A stretch of DNA of 64,000 nt from Spiroplasma_E sp902809815 (GTDB taxonomy: Bacteria > Bacillota_I > Bacilli_A > Mycoplasmatales > VBWQ01), in assembly GCF_964030925.1 (NCBI RefSeq), contig NZ_OZ034992.1:868001-932000 (forward strand), read 5' to 3'. This document shows positions 32,316-41,825 of this stretch, piece by piece; position 1 is the first letter of the stretch, and every line of letters begins with the position of its first letter. The notes under the pieces are model-generated. The model saw only the letters and a program-made list of their open reading frames with translations. It searched no databases and was not told where the DNA came from. The translations under genes and the position numbers were made by a program.

Positions 32316-32972
32316 TTATTTTAATTCCTTTCATGTTCAAATTGCTTTTTCTCATTCAATTAATAATTCATTTGTTATTTCAACTTTTATTAATTCAATT
32401 TCATTTTCTTTAACTCAACATATAAAATGAGTATTTGATAATTCATAATTATTATTTTTTAATAATCAATAATATGCTATTATTTGTAATTTTGATTTTT
32501 CTAATAATTCTTTAGTAAAAACTTTATAAGTTTTAAAATCTATTATTATATTTAAATTATTTTCTTTATAAATTAAATCTGGTGTTCCAGCAACAATATC
32601 ATAATTAAATATTTTTTCACTAATATATTCATTAGTATTAATAAATTTAATTGGTAAATAATCTAATAATGTATAACAATAATTTAAATAATTTTGTGAA
32701 AATAAATCTTTAATATAATTTTTAATTTGATTACTTATATTTTTAATATTTATATTTTTAAAATATAATTCTGCTACTTTATGAACACAATTACCACGAA
32801 TTCTTGCATTATAAATATTAAAACAATATTTACAATTATTACATTTACAATATGAATTACCTAAATAATAATCAAGTATTTTACTTACTGAGATTAATTC
32901 TTTTTTATTTAAAAAATATTGATGTGTTTCTTTTTTAAAAATTAAATTATTTTTTTGATTGTTTAATTGCAT
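32316..32972 (-). CDS. RecB-like PD-(D/E)XK exonuclease with Cys cluster
   Basis: 218 residues. RecB-family motif R-G-N-C-V-H-K-V-A-E gives H64 and E68; the core is G-T-P-D-L-I (D132) and I-I-D-F-K-T-Y (D145, K147). A compact cluster Y-C-K-C-N-N-C-K-Y-C (C42, C44, C47, C50) precedes the core and may bind zinc or an iron-sulfur cluster. Paired with RecT, it should resect DNA ends to single strands. Confidence 0.82.
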
Positions 32973-33120
32973 TTTTAATTAAATTTCTTATAAATTTTGT
33001 AATTGTAATATTTTTACTTTTACAAAAATCTTTAATTTCTTGTTTTTCATTTTCAGAAACACGTATTCTAATTCAATTACTTAATAATTTATCTTTTGGA
33101 ATTTTATTTCTAGGTGCCAT
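32947..33120 (-). CDS. Ribbon-helix-helix DNA-binding protein (element 1)
   Basis: 57 residues with W-I-R-I-R-V-S-E-N-E-K-Q-E-I-K-D-F and N-I-T-I-T-K-F-I-R-N-L-I, the beta strand and two helices of an RHH/MobC-like fold. Overlaps the nuclease start by 26 bases. A possible repressor of early genes, or a relaxosome-type accessory. RBS AGGAGATAAAT. Confidence 0.65.
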
Positions 33121-33135
33121 ATTTATTTATCTCCT

Positions 33136-33342
33136 TTAACCTTTAAAAATTCTTTTATAATCAATAATTGCTTGTTCTAATTTATTTACATCTTCATATG
33201 TAAAATAATCATTATAAGTTTTTAAATCACCATCATCATCAATTGTAATTTCTCAATTTTCATATTTACTATTAAATTCTTCTTGTAATTCTTCAAATTT
33301 TTCTATTAATTTTCTTGCATTTTGTAATTCTAATCTATTCAT
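33136..33342 (-). CDS. Acidic mini-protein of the early operon
   Basis: 68 residues, coiled-coil start (N-A-R-K-L-I-E-K-F-E-E-L) and an acidic D-D-D-G-D centre. The element 2 homologue at 53987 keeps both ends but changes the middle (residues ~30-45). Unknown function; the acidity recalls DNA-mimic proteins, a guess only. Confidence 0.6.
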
Positions 33343-33344
33343 AT

Positions 33345-33527
33345 TTACACTCCTTTAAAATTTTCTAATTGTAATTCATTAATATAATGGTTATATAACC
33401 TATCATAGTTATCACTTGTTAAATACATATCTTCTTCAATCATGTCATCAATACATTTATTACAATAATATGTATTTTCTAATTCAGAAAATCATATATA
33501 TTTTTCATTATGTATATTACATTTCAT
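33345..33527 (-). CDS. Cys-containing mini-protein
   Basis: 60 residues: M-K-C-N-I-H-N-E-K-Y-I-W-F-S-E then Y-Y-C-N-K-C-I-D, a probable zinc site of C, H and C-x2-C. Homologue at 54199 in element 2. It ends with G-V-TAA three bases before the next gene's AT-rich leader. Confidence 0.6.
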
Positions 33528-33639
33528 CATTATCACTCATTAATTTATAAAAACATTTATTACAAGTTCTATTTGCAAATGATGAATTTTTATTACATAT
33601 ATCACATGAACCTTTAATTCTATATTCTCTACATTCCAT
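33517..33639 (-). CDS. Four-Cys zinc-ribbon mini-protein
   Basis: 40 residues: C-D-I-C-N-K-N-S-S-F-A-N-R-T-C-N-K-C makes a compact zinc ribbon. The core is identical in element 2 (54371-54529) while the N terminus is shorter and different. Confidence 0.6.
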   Translation of the reverse strand: MECREYRIKGSCDICNKNSSFANRTCNKCFYKLMSDNDEM

Positions 33640-33644
33640 ATTTA

Positions 33645-33761
33645 TTAATCCCTTTCTATAATTTTTAATATTTCTTGTATTTCAATATATTTTTTATTTT
33701 TAAGTAATTTTTCATTACATAAATTTTTAATTAATTCTATTTTTTCAACATTAAGTAACAT
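33645..33761 (-). CDS. Helical mini-protein
   Basis: 38 residues starting M-L-L-N-V-E-K-I-E-L-I-K; differs from its element 2 twin (54536-54652) by about two residues. Overlaps the end of the upstream gene. Unknown. Confidence 0.55.
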   Translation of the reverse strand: MLLNVEKIELIKNLCNEKLLKNKKYIEIQEILKIIERD

Positions 33762-34251
33762 AATTAATGCCTTTCTTAATAAAATTATTTTTTTCTTGTA
33801 ATTTTTCTCAAAAATTATTTTCAATTGGTAAACTTGCTTTTAATTGTTTTAACTTTAAAAGTAATTTATAACCTTTAATACTTTCTAACTTTTTATTAGT
33901 TTTATTTTTTAAATCATATTCATAAATAGTAAAATCAAAACTTCTTTTAATACTTATTCTAATTTCATTTTTTTCTTTACTTCTATGAATAAATCTTTTA
34001 TCAATTCATACACCAATAACATTAGAATTATTTTCATTTAATAATTTAATAAAACTTGCTTTACTAGTTTCATTAATAATTGCTATTTTTGGCAAGAAAA
34101 TAGAAGTAAAATTAATTTTTGTTTTTTCTAATAATTCTTGTATTTCTTTTTCTTCTAAATTTTGTTGAAAAATATTATCTTTATCAAAATCTAAAAGTAA
34201 ATTAGTAATTTCTTCTTTTGATAAATCTTTTTTAATATTTTCTTTAAACAT
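33751..34251 (-). CDS. First early-operon gene of element 1, unknown
   Basis: 166 residues, mixed helix and strand, preceded by AAAGGA at 10 bases. One UGA-Trp in V-W-I-D-K-R-F. It has no resemblance I can see to the first early gene of element 2. Being the first expressed, it may act against host functions. Unknown family. Confidence 0.6.
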
Positions 34252-34579
34252 AAAATATAATCCTTTCTTTAATTTAAGTCTTATTTAAAAGAAGTCTTAA
34301 AAAGAGAAAAATTCTTTTCTCTTTCTTTTTGAAAAAGAGGGGGTGTGGGGGAGAAAAAACTTTTTCTTTCTCTTTTCTTTAAAAGAACACACTAAAAATT
34401 ACTATTGGAATATTCCAGCACAATAGCCTAAATAATTTTTTATTTAGTTATGTAATAATTAATTACTTTAATAAAGTGCTGGTTTAATAAAATAATTAAT
34501 TATAATTGTTGAACAATTAAAAATGAGAGAATTATCTCTCATGTCATTTTTATAAAATATACCAATTTTTTATTCGGCC
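34252..34579. other. Right end of element 1, non-coding, with G-runs
   Basis: Holds pyrimidine-rich tracts flanking GAGGGGGTGTGGGGGAG (34337-34353), an inverted repeat with GCTGG/CCAGC (34417 and 34481 regions), a hairpin ATGAGAG/CTCTCAT near 34523-34541, and the terminal inverted repeat. It should contain the early promoter and possibly a packaging or replication start site. No gene seen. Confidence 0.6.
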
Positions 34580-35255
34580 AAATAAATACTAAAGAAGGAT
34601 GATTATATCTTTTTGTAATTATTGATTTTTATTCAAATAATGTTGTTAGTTATAATATTGCTCCTAATAAATCATATCAGGATTTAATTCTTCCTGCTCT
34701 TGAAAAAATCAACAAACAATTTTCTTGAAATCAAGTAAAAAATGTTATTTTACATTCAGATAACGCCAACGAATTTTATTGTCAGGATATCACAAAATGA
34801 GCAGAGGATAAACAAATAATTTTAAGCAAAAAACAACCTTATGATATTGGTGGTAATGTATTATCTGAAAACTGATTTTCTCATTTATCTCAAGAATGAC
34901 TACCTAAAGGATCAAATCAATATTTATCCATCAATGAAGCTATAAATGATGTAAATCAATATGTTATGTTTTATAATTATGAAAGAATACATTCTAAATT
35001 TCTAAAACCACCAATTTTACAAATTAAAATTTAGAATTTTATATCAAAAATGGTCCAGTAATTAAGGGCCAGGGCGTATTTCAAGTCTAGTTATAATTTA
35101 ATTTTCTTTAAATAAAAGATAAAATAAATTATTAATTGTTATAAATATTATAACCCTAAATAGGGTAAATGTCAAGTCTTATTATAGATTTTATTAACTT
35201 TTATAAAATAAAAATTCCTAACTATTTAGGTTTAGATTTATTAAATTTTATAAAT

Positions 35256-36419
35256 TTAAACAAATACTTTTAATTTATTAATTCTTGCTTGTTTTAATTT
35301 TAATAAATTAAAAAATGCTTCTTTTGAATAAATTTTTGCATTATTATTAGATATAGATTTTATTAAATGATAAACATCACTTTCAGCACTACAACCAATA
35401 TTTCAAATAGCATTTTGATTTTCAATACCTTTTTTATTATTTTTAAAATATTCATATATTTTTTCATCAGCATTATTTTCTTTTAAATAATCTAATAATT
35501 TATAATAACAACCATTTAAAAATAATTTATAATATGCATAATTTAATTTTTTATTATTTTCTTTTGTTCTTTTACCTTTTCCTACAATAAATACTTGTTT
35601 TAATTTTTGTAATGGATGTCATTTATCTACAGCATAATCAATTTTTAAATAATTAGCAGTAGATTTAAGATAAGTAGCACCATCACCAGTTAATTTTAAA
35701 TTTTCATTAGTATAACCAATAAAAATATTATCTAAATTAGTTATTATAGATTTACCAAATTCTTTTTTAGTAATTCTTTGACCTTTTCTAGTTGACAAAA
35801 CAAAAATATATTTATTTTCTAAAACATGTCTATTATCAGTAGATTTATTTAAATCAAAACCTGTACTTATACTTACTGTTCTATGTCTAAATTTTCTTTT
35901 TTTATTATTATCAATTAAATTATTATATGATTCATCTGATTGAATATAAATATAATCAGTTGGTAATATTTTTATTTTTTCTTGTGGTAATTCTTGAACA
36001 AATATATTAGTTTTTTTTACTCTTCTACAAATAGTTGATAATGATATACTTATTTTTAAATTATGTTTAATTATAGGATATGTAATATTATTTAAATCTG
36101 CTTCATAAATTATTGATTTTGTTACTTGATTAGTAAATTTTTTATTTTTATCAATATTAATATATGTATCTAATGGATATAAATATTCACCAGTAATTTT
36201 ATGTTGATATACTTTTCTATAAAAATCTTTTACTATTCCATACATTGATGTAAAAGTTCTTTTAGCAGTTTTAACATATTTATATTTATTTTTATCATAT
36301 TCATTTTTATGTCAATATTTATCATAATTAATTAAATTATTTTTATAATCTAATAACATTTGTTTTTCATGATTAATTTTAAACTGATTATGAGGAAATT
36401 GTTCAGGAAGTAAAATCAT
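35256..36419 (-). CDS. UPF0236/ISLre2-type DDE transposase of element 2
   Basis: 387 residues. Catalytic candidates: Y-I-Q-S-D-E-S-Y, L-T-G-D-G-A-T-Y-L-K, and N-I-G-C-S-A-E-S-D-V-Y-H, the last matching the family's G-C-S-A-E box better than the element 1 enzyme. The N terminus and much of the middle differ from element 1, as do the terminal repeats, which suggests that each enzyme has its own end specificity. The start ATG follows AAAGGAATAAT. 35072-35255 holds the terminal repeat and a short terminator-like repeat, no gene. Confidence 0.82.
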
Positions 36420-36499
36420 AATATTATTCCTTTCTAAATACATAATTTTCAGTATAACAATTATTAATTGTTCAGTGTTGTAATATACTTTGCTTAAAA

Positions 36500-36508
36500 T
36501 GTTATAAT
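36500..36508 (+). promoter_or_regulatory. Extended -10 promoter before TerS (element 2)
   Basis: TGTTATAAT, as in element 1, between the divergent transposase and TerS genes. A palindrome AACAATTATTAATTGTT (36457-36473) just upstream is a plausible operator. Confidence 0.65.
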
Positions 36509-36541
36509 TAGTATATAAATATTGAATATAGGTGATATAAT

Positions 36542-36922
36542 ATGCCAGAAAAAGAAAAAAAATATGGTGAAAAATTAAGTGTTAATTATAAAACTCAAAT
36601 TGATAATTATTTAAGAACTAAAAAGGTTATATTAACTCCACAAGGATTAAATAATGCACTTGGAATTGATAGAAAATTTGTTTATGATTGCCGACGTAGA
36701 AGCAATCCATGACGTAAAAAATTTATTAAAGATTATGATAATGCAAGAGCGATAATTTCAACTCATATGTTAGAAAAATCATTAGTAAAACCAGAAATAA
36801 TTTATAAACATTGACAAGTTAGTTATCCGAATGAATATGATATTAATGAAGAAGATAATAACTCAAAAAGTAATATAATTATTAATATTTGTGAACCTAG
36901 AAAAATAGAAAATAATGATTAA
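36542..36922 (+). CDS. DNA-binding protein, probable terminase small subunit (element 2)
   Basis: 126 residues; HTH-like T-P-Q-G-L-N-N-A-L-G-I-D-R-K-F-V-Y-D followed by C-R-R-R-S and basic helices. The middle diverges from the element 1 protein while the last 17 residues are identical, as if the C terminus contacts a conserved partner such as the large terminase. Confidence 0.58.
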
Positions 36923-36979
36923 AAACCTATAATAAATATAGGTTTTTTTCTTTATTTTAAAGGATAAAAATGATATAAT
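36923..36979 (+). promoter_or_regulatory. Terminator followed by late promoter (element 2)
   Basis: Hairpin 36923-36945 with T7, then TGATATAAT at 36971-36979. 36980-37069 is leader to the scaffold gene without a recognised element. Confidence 0.75.
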
Positions 36980-37069
36980 TTAATAAAGTGAATATGTTAA
37001 ATTAACATATATAAAAGTGACCTATTAACCAAGTGAATTATTAAAAATTAATAAAGGGAGATTAAAAGT

Positions 37070-37603
37070 ATGAGTGATTTTACTTTTGATGAAAAAGAGA
37101 ATTATAGTTTAGATGATGTTAAAAATTTACTAAAACAACATAGAAATGTAGTATATGCTGAAAGTAAAAAAGATATTGAACCTAAATTAAGTGAATATGA
37201 AACTAAAATAAAAGAATATGAAAATAAAATTAATAGTTTTGAAGAGCAACAATTATTTTCAAATATTAAAGATACTAAAAAAGTAAATTTAATTAAAAAT
37301 TTAATGAATACTGATAATTATAAATCTTTATCTAAACAAGAAGCATTTAATAAAATAAATGAAGATTATAAAGATTTTTTAATTGATAAATCAGAACCTA
37401 TTAAACAAGAAAATAAACAACAAGATAATTCAATTAATCCTACTGATTTAATTTTAAAATTACATAATAATTCATTAGACCATTTTAAAATTGCTCAAGA
37501 TTTAAAAAATAAAGCAACAACACAAGGAATGACTAATCAAAAAGAATTAGAAGATTTAGTTGAAATTACTAGAAATGAAGTTTTTCAATCTATTAGTAAA
37601 TAG
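37070..37603 (+). CDS. Probable scaffolding protein (element 2)
   Basis: 177 residues, charged, with a central coiled coil (K-I-K-E-Y-E-N-K-I-N-S-F-E-E) and a long polar linker before a helical C terminus, the region that in other scaffolds binds the capsid protein. RBS AGGGAG. Confidence 0.65.
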   Translation: MSDFTFDEKENYSLDDVKNLLKQHRNVVYAESKKDIEPKLSEYETKIKEYENKINSFEEQQLFSNIKDTKKVNLIKNLMNTDNYKSLSKQEAFNKINEDYKDFLIDKSEPIKQENKQQDNSINPTDLILKLHNNSLDHFKIAQDLKNKATTQGMTNQKELEDLVEITRNEVFQSISK

Positions 37604-37617
37604 AAAGAAGTTTTATT

Positions 37618-38934
37618 ATGGGAGCTATAAAAATACCTGAAGCATTTTTTATTAAAGGTAATAATCCTACTGAAAATGCTATTTTAAGTGTACTTGAAGC
37701 ACAAGTACGTGGTGAATTAACAAGTGAAAAATCAACAATGTTTATGCGTGGAACTTGTAGTGCTACTCAAATTGGTGAAATGGCTGGAGTTGCTATAGCA
37801 ATTTATAGAGCTACAGTTCGTGTATTATGAGGATCAACATGAGATTGAAAAAATGGTACTAAAAGACAAAAAGGTGATGTTTATACAACTAAATTAGAAA
37901 TTAATAAATATTTAACAATTGATTTTGAAATTCCAGAATTTGATATTGAAAGATTTATGAAATCACCAAAAGATATTGCAGTACAAATTGTTTCAAATTG
38001 AACAGCTTCATTTATGAGAAATTTAGGTGAAAATTTAGAATTAATATTTTTAAATGGTATTCAAGATTATGCTATTGCTAAATCATTAGTCTTACCTTTA
38101 GATTTAATTAATATGAATGCAGAACAAGCAAAAGAAGCTTATTATAAAATTTGAGCAAGAAATAATAAATTAATTAAATTAGTTAATTATATTACTGTAG
38201 GAACTAATAGAGAAGATTTAATGGGAGCAACTGGAATTGATAGTAATTTAGGTTTATCAAAAGCATTTACTGTTTTAAATTATAGTCAAATTTCAGCAGA
38301 TACATTAGCATATGGTAGAAGATATACAAGTTTAATTGCTGGTATGGAATTTTGAGAAAGTTTTTATTTAGAACAAGAATTTATTCATGATACTGAAAAA
38401 GCAATGCATTTAGAAAAAGATTATAGTTTAAAAAATACACATGGTTTTGTAGTTAATAGATATATGTGAGGTATGCCAATTTCATTTACTAAAATAAGAC
38501 AAAAATTAGATAATGATACAGATAATATTAAAATTATTGGTAAATGTTTATTTGCATTACCTAGTGCTATTAGACCAAATTTAATGTATTTAATTAGACC
38601 AACTATGCCTACAATTGAAGAAATAAAAGAAGCAAGAGCAAAAGATTTTTTAACTAATCCTAAAAATGAAAATGCAACTTATCAATCAACTTTATATGAT
38701 GATATTAATAAATTAAATTTAGAAGATGTTATTTATTATAGAAATTTAGGAAAAATTACTATGGCTGGTGATAAACCTACTAATGATGAATTAGAAAATG
38801 CAATAATAAATGCTGGTAATAATGGTTATGAAAAAGGTAAAGCAAAATTTGATATTAAATCAACAAGTGCAACTATGACTGGTAATAATAGTGATTATTA
38901 TGGAGTAGTAAATTTAGAATTTACTAAAAAATAA
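37618..38934 (+). CDS. Major capsid protein (element 2)
   Basis: 438 residues. About 370 residues of shell domain diverge strongly from element 1, then the final ~65 residues are nearly identical, with G-D-K-P-T-N-D-E-L-E-N-A-I-I-N-A-G-N-N-G-Y and a closing V-N-L-E-F. The sharp step in similarity points to recombination that swaps shells but keeps the surface domain. Immediately followed by the 97-residue gene. Confidence 0.75.
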
Positions 38935-38936
38935 TT

Positions 38937-39230
38937 ATGGAATATATTTATAAATATTTTAATGAAAAAGCACATATTATTATTTATTCACCAAAACCAG
39001 AAGATTTAACTACTAGTAATGATATTAGAGCAATTTTATTAGATGAATATCCTAAATTAAGAAATGATTATTTTATAGTAAGTGATGTACATAATAATTT
39101 TGCAATATGTGTTGGTAATAATATAAATTGTCAAGGAACAGTTAGAATTCAAATTAAAAAAACTAATCAATTATCAAAAGGAGAAAATAAATATGCCACA
39201 ACAACATTCTGAGACTACACAATTGAGTAA
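38937..39230 (+). CDS. Small conserved phage protein (element 2)
   Basis: 97 residues, differing from the 25813 gene by only a few substitutions (for example N for D at residue 9). Ends with W-D-Y-T-I-E through a UGA-Trp, overlapping the next gene by 38 bases. Possible head-completion protein. Confidence 0.7.
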
Positions 39231-40029
39231 CTATACTTTAACTAAATTAATAAGAACTGGTATAAGTCCAATTTGTGCAATGATAGGTACAAGTGCTTAT
39301 TATGGTCAAGTAATAGATAGTCCATTATTAGGTTCAATTAATAGTTTATTATTTGGTAAAAAATTAGGTTTAGATATTTGAAATTTAAATCAAAGACCAA
39401 ATACTAAAACTAAATTAATTAATAGTTCTAAAAAAATCTTATTAGGATTAGGAACAATTGGATTAGCAAATTATAGTAAGTTTACTAATTCTTCCATTAA
39501 TCCTAATCCAACTGAAAGTCCAATAACAACTACTACTATTGACCCATTTCCACCAGATTTATTATTTAGTAATCCAAATACTACTGATAATCATTTAATG
39601 GATTGAGATACATATATTAGTTTAAATGCTTATGGTATATCAAATCTTATTAATGGAATTCTAGAATTAATACCTAATAAATTTGAAACAATAAGAAAGA
39701 TTTGTAATATGGCTACTGGTGGATGTTTAATTTCAAGTGGTGTTGCAATGGGTATTAATAATGATTTTAATAATGCTTATGCAGTACCTACTATTATTGC
39801 TGGTGCAAGTGAAATAATCCATAATTTACTACCTATGGAAACTACAAATCATATTCAAGAAATGCAAGAAACATCATTTAATGATGAAACTGCAAGATTA
39901 ATAAATGATAATAGATTTACTATTAATAGTGAAACAACTAGTCAATATGGTAGTGATAATATGAGTGAAGTACCATTAAATCATGATAATGTTTCATTAA
40001 ATTGAGATTATAATCACATGAGTTTATAA
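39193..40029 (+). CDS. Phage structural protein with hydrophobic segments
   Basis: 278 residues. Two Gly-rich hydrophobic stretches (I-L-L-G-L-G-T-I-G-L-A around 88-98, and M-A-T-G-G-C-L-I-S-S-G-V-A-M-G around 172-187) and polar Asn/Thr-rich tails. RBS AAGGAGA. Stop and next start overlap (TAATG). The hydrophobic segments suggest a protein ejected into, or inserted in, the host membrane at infection; this is inference. Confidence 0.65.
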
Positions 40030-40940
40030 TGTTACCTTTAATTATTGAATGAATATATTATGCATTAGCAAGTAATGATATTAAATTAGCATTAATAAAT
40101 GCTTTAAAAACTTATTATAAAAATCAATCATTAAAAGCAGTATTTGATAGTGAAAATATTAGTGAAAAAGAAATACATCAACCATATAGTGTTTTTAATC
40201 CAAATATACTTAAAAAATTAACAAGTATATTAAAACCAAGTGAATTATCTATATTACAAAATGAAATTAATAAATTTAAAAATCCAATAAATAGTTTTAA
40301 AAATTATATTATGCCAACAGAAATTAGAACAGTTAAAAATTATGTTAATAAATTTAATAATTTATTTAAAGAAAATGAAGAAGAAATACCAAATAATGCA
40401 TGAGAAGTATTATCAAGTTCATGATTTAAAAAAGGAAGATTTATTGTTGATAATAAAAATTTAAAAATTGGAACTTTAACAACATTATTTCAAAGTGATA
40501 ATGATAAAAGACAAATATGATATGGTCCATATACTTATCCAACATTTCCACAAGAAATATGAATATTAATGACACAAGCAAAAGGTAAAAATGGTTCTGG
40601 TGCTGGAACAATATTTTGAAAATTTTGAAATAGAAAATGATTACCAAGTCAATTAAGAAAATATGTTAAAAGTGAATTATCAAAAAAAGGTAAATATTAT
40701 GGTTCACAAGATACTAGTGTAATTTATCCAAATAATATTAATGTTCAAAAAACTATGCATTTTATTAATAGATTAGAAAAAGGTTTTTTTAAATTAAAAG
40801 AATATAAAAATTTATCTAAAAATGAAATTGGAAGTACACAATGAAGATATGAAAGAAAACAATTATTAAAAAATTCTTTACATACAAGAAAATATATAAA
40901 AATTAAAAGAAATTCTAATTTTTATAAAACATGAAAGTAG
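40029..40940 (+). CDS. Phage structural protein, unknown
   Basis: 303 residues. Starts with one hydrophobic helix (L-P-L-I-I-E-W-I-Y-Y-A-L-A) and has an aromatic centre I-W-Y-G-P-Y-T-Y-P-T-F-P-Q-E-I-W-I followed by G-S-G-A-G-T-I-F-W-K-F-W and a strongly basic end. No family recognised; the basic tail would suit DNA contact during ejection or packaging. Confidence 0.6.
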
Positions 40941-40948
40941 GTGGTTAA

Positions 40949-41428
40949 ATGGAAATTCAAAAACCAGAGTGAAAAACAAGTTATTTAATTCCTTTTACTC
41001 GTGGTAGAAGAGATTATATTAAAGATAGAAAAATATATGATTTTAGTTTATTAAATGATATTCAAAAATTAAGAAAAAAACAATTAGATTCAATTAATTT
41101 ATTATCATTTATATTAATATCTTTAATTATTACTTTATGAAGTACATTACCACAAATAATAATATTACCTAAATGATTATCATTTACAAAATTAGGTATG
41201 GAACATGTAGATTGAAAACATAATTGAGGTAATGCAATATGATTAACAATTGTACCTAGTATTGGTGGATTTGGTTTACATCATTTACCAAATAAAGCAC
41301 CATCAAGAATTAAATTTATATTAAATTTAATAATTAAAATAATACCAATTTTAATATTAATTATTATTTGATATTTACCAAAAATAGAAAAAGAAATAAG
41401 AAAAATAAAAAAAGAAAAGGTGGAATAA
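40949..41428 (+). CDS. Phage membrane protein with about three helices
   Basis: 159 residues: polar N terminus of ~45 residues, then hydrophobic segments around 48-70, 100-112 and 130-145, and a basic end. UGA-Trp is frequent (S-Y-L-I-P-F preceded by K-T). Candidate for host-membrane channel or holin function; not recognised. Confidence 0.6.
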
Positions 41429-41431
41429 AAA

Positions 41432-41782
41432 ATGAATTTATCTACAACAGTAATATCAGCAGTATTAAGTGGAGCAGTTGCTAGTGGAGTAATTGTAACT
41501 ATTGTTTTATTATTTTTATCAAAATTTATTAAAAAATCAAAACAATCAAATTTAGCAAAAGAATTAAAAAATAATAAAGAATTAGAATTTATTAAAGCAA
41601 ATATTAAACAAATAAATTCTCAATTACAATTAGAAACTACATCAATTGCTAAATCTTTAGATAGTTTTAATAATGATGAAGAAAAGCAAGAAGTATTTAA
41701 AAATACTATTATTAGTCAAAGAGCTTCTAAAAAAGAATTATCAGAAAAAGATAAGAAAAAAGTAACTAAATTTAAAATTTAA
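41432..41782 (+). CDS. Holin-like single-span protein
   Basis: 116 residues: N-terminal membrane helix with small residues (A-V-L-S-G-A-V-A-S-G-V-I-V-T-I-V) then a basic stretch K-F-I-K-K-S-K and a charged coiled coil. The layout (one helix out, charged cytoplasmic tail) fits holin-like or tail-membrane proteins. No lysin gene is adjacent, and a mollicute has no wall to digest. Confidence 0.55.
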   Translation: MNLSTTVISAVLSGAVASGVIVTIVLLFLSKFIKKSKQSNLAKELKNNKELEFIKANIKQINSQLQLETTSIAKSLDSFNNDEEKQEVFKNTIISQRASKKELSEKDKKKVTKFKI

Positions 41783-41805
41783 AGGGTTTAAATACCCTTT
41801 ATTTT
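41781..41805 (+). terminator. Internal terminator in the late operon
   Basis: AAAGGGTTTAAATACCCTTT (41781-41800) then ATTTT. It may lower expression of the genes downstream relative to capsid genes. Confidence 0.7.
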
Positions 41806-41825
41806 ACATTAAGGAGTAAATTATT

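Larger units (their letters stand above)
21976..34579 (+). mobile_element. Phage-like transposable element 1 (internally deleted)
   Basis: Left end GGCCGTTTAAAAAATGCG; right end, read inward, GGCCGAATAAAAAATTGG. The target AAATAAAT (or CAAATAAAT, one base ambiguous) inside an IS3 transposase gene is duplicated at 21968-21975 and 34580-34587. Contents in order: leftward transposase; rightward TerS, scaffold, capsid and small genes; an IS3 copy where roughly 8.7 kb is missing compared with element 2; end of the tail gene; cargo toxin-antitoxin; leftward early operon with RuvC-like, RecT, nuclease and mini-proteins. It lacks terminase large subunit and portal, so it is not a self-sufficient phage. 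Confidence 0.85.
20284..35034 (+). pseudogene. IS3 transposase of copy C, split by element 1
   Basis: Codons 1-175 are at 20284-20809, ending just after the first catalytic Asp (S-M-D-T-K-Q). The rest, with the second Asp and the Glu, is at 34580-35034. The break point is within CAAATAAAT, duplicated on both sides of element 1. It cannot make an active enzyme. Confidence 0.9.

Noticed and set aside
21976..34579. Mycoplasma integrative conjugative element
   Set aside because: No conjugation ATPases or coupling proteins (TraE/TraG) are seen; the cargo is virion genes.
37618..38934. Direct assignment of the capsid to the phi29 family
   Set aside because: Gene order differs (large terminase and portal follow a connector/fibre gene; no phage DNA polymerase or terminal protein), so the likeness is limited to short-tailed design.
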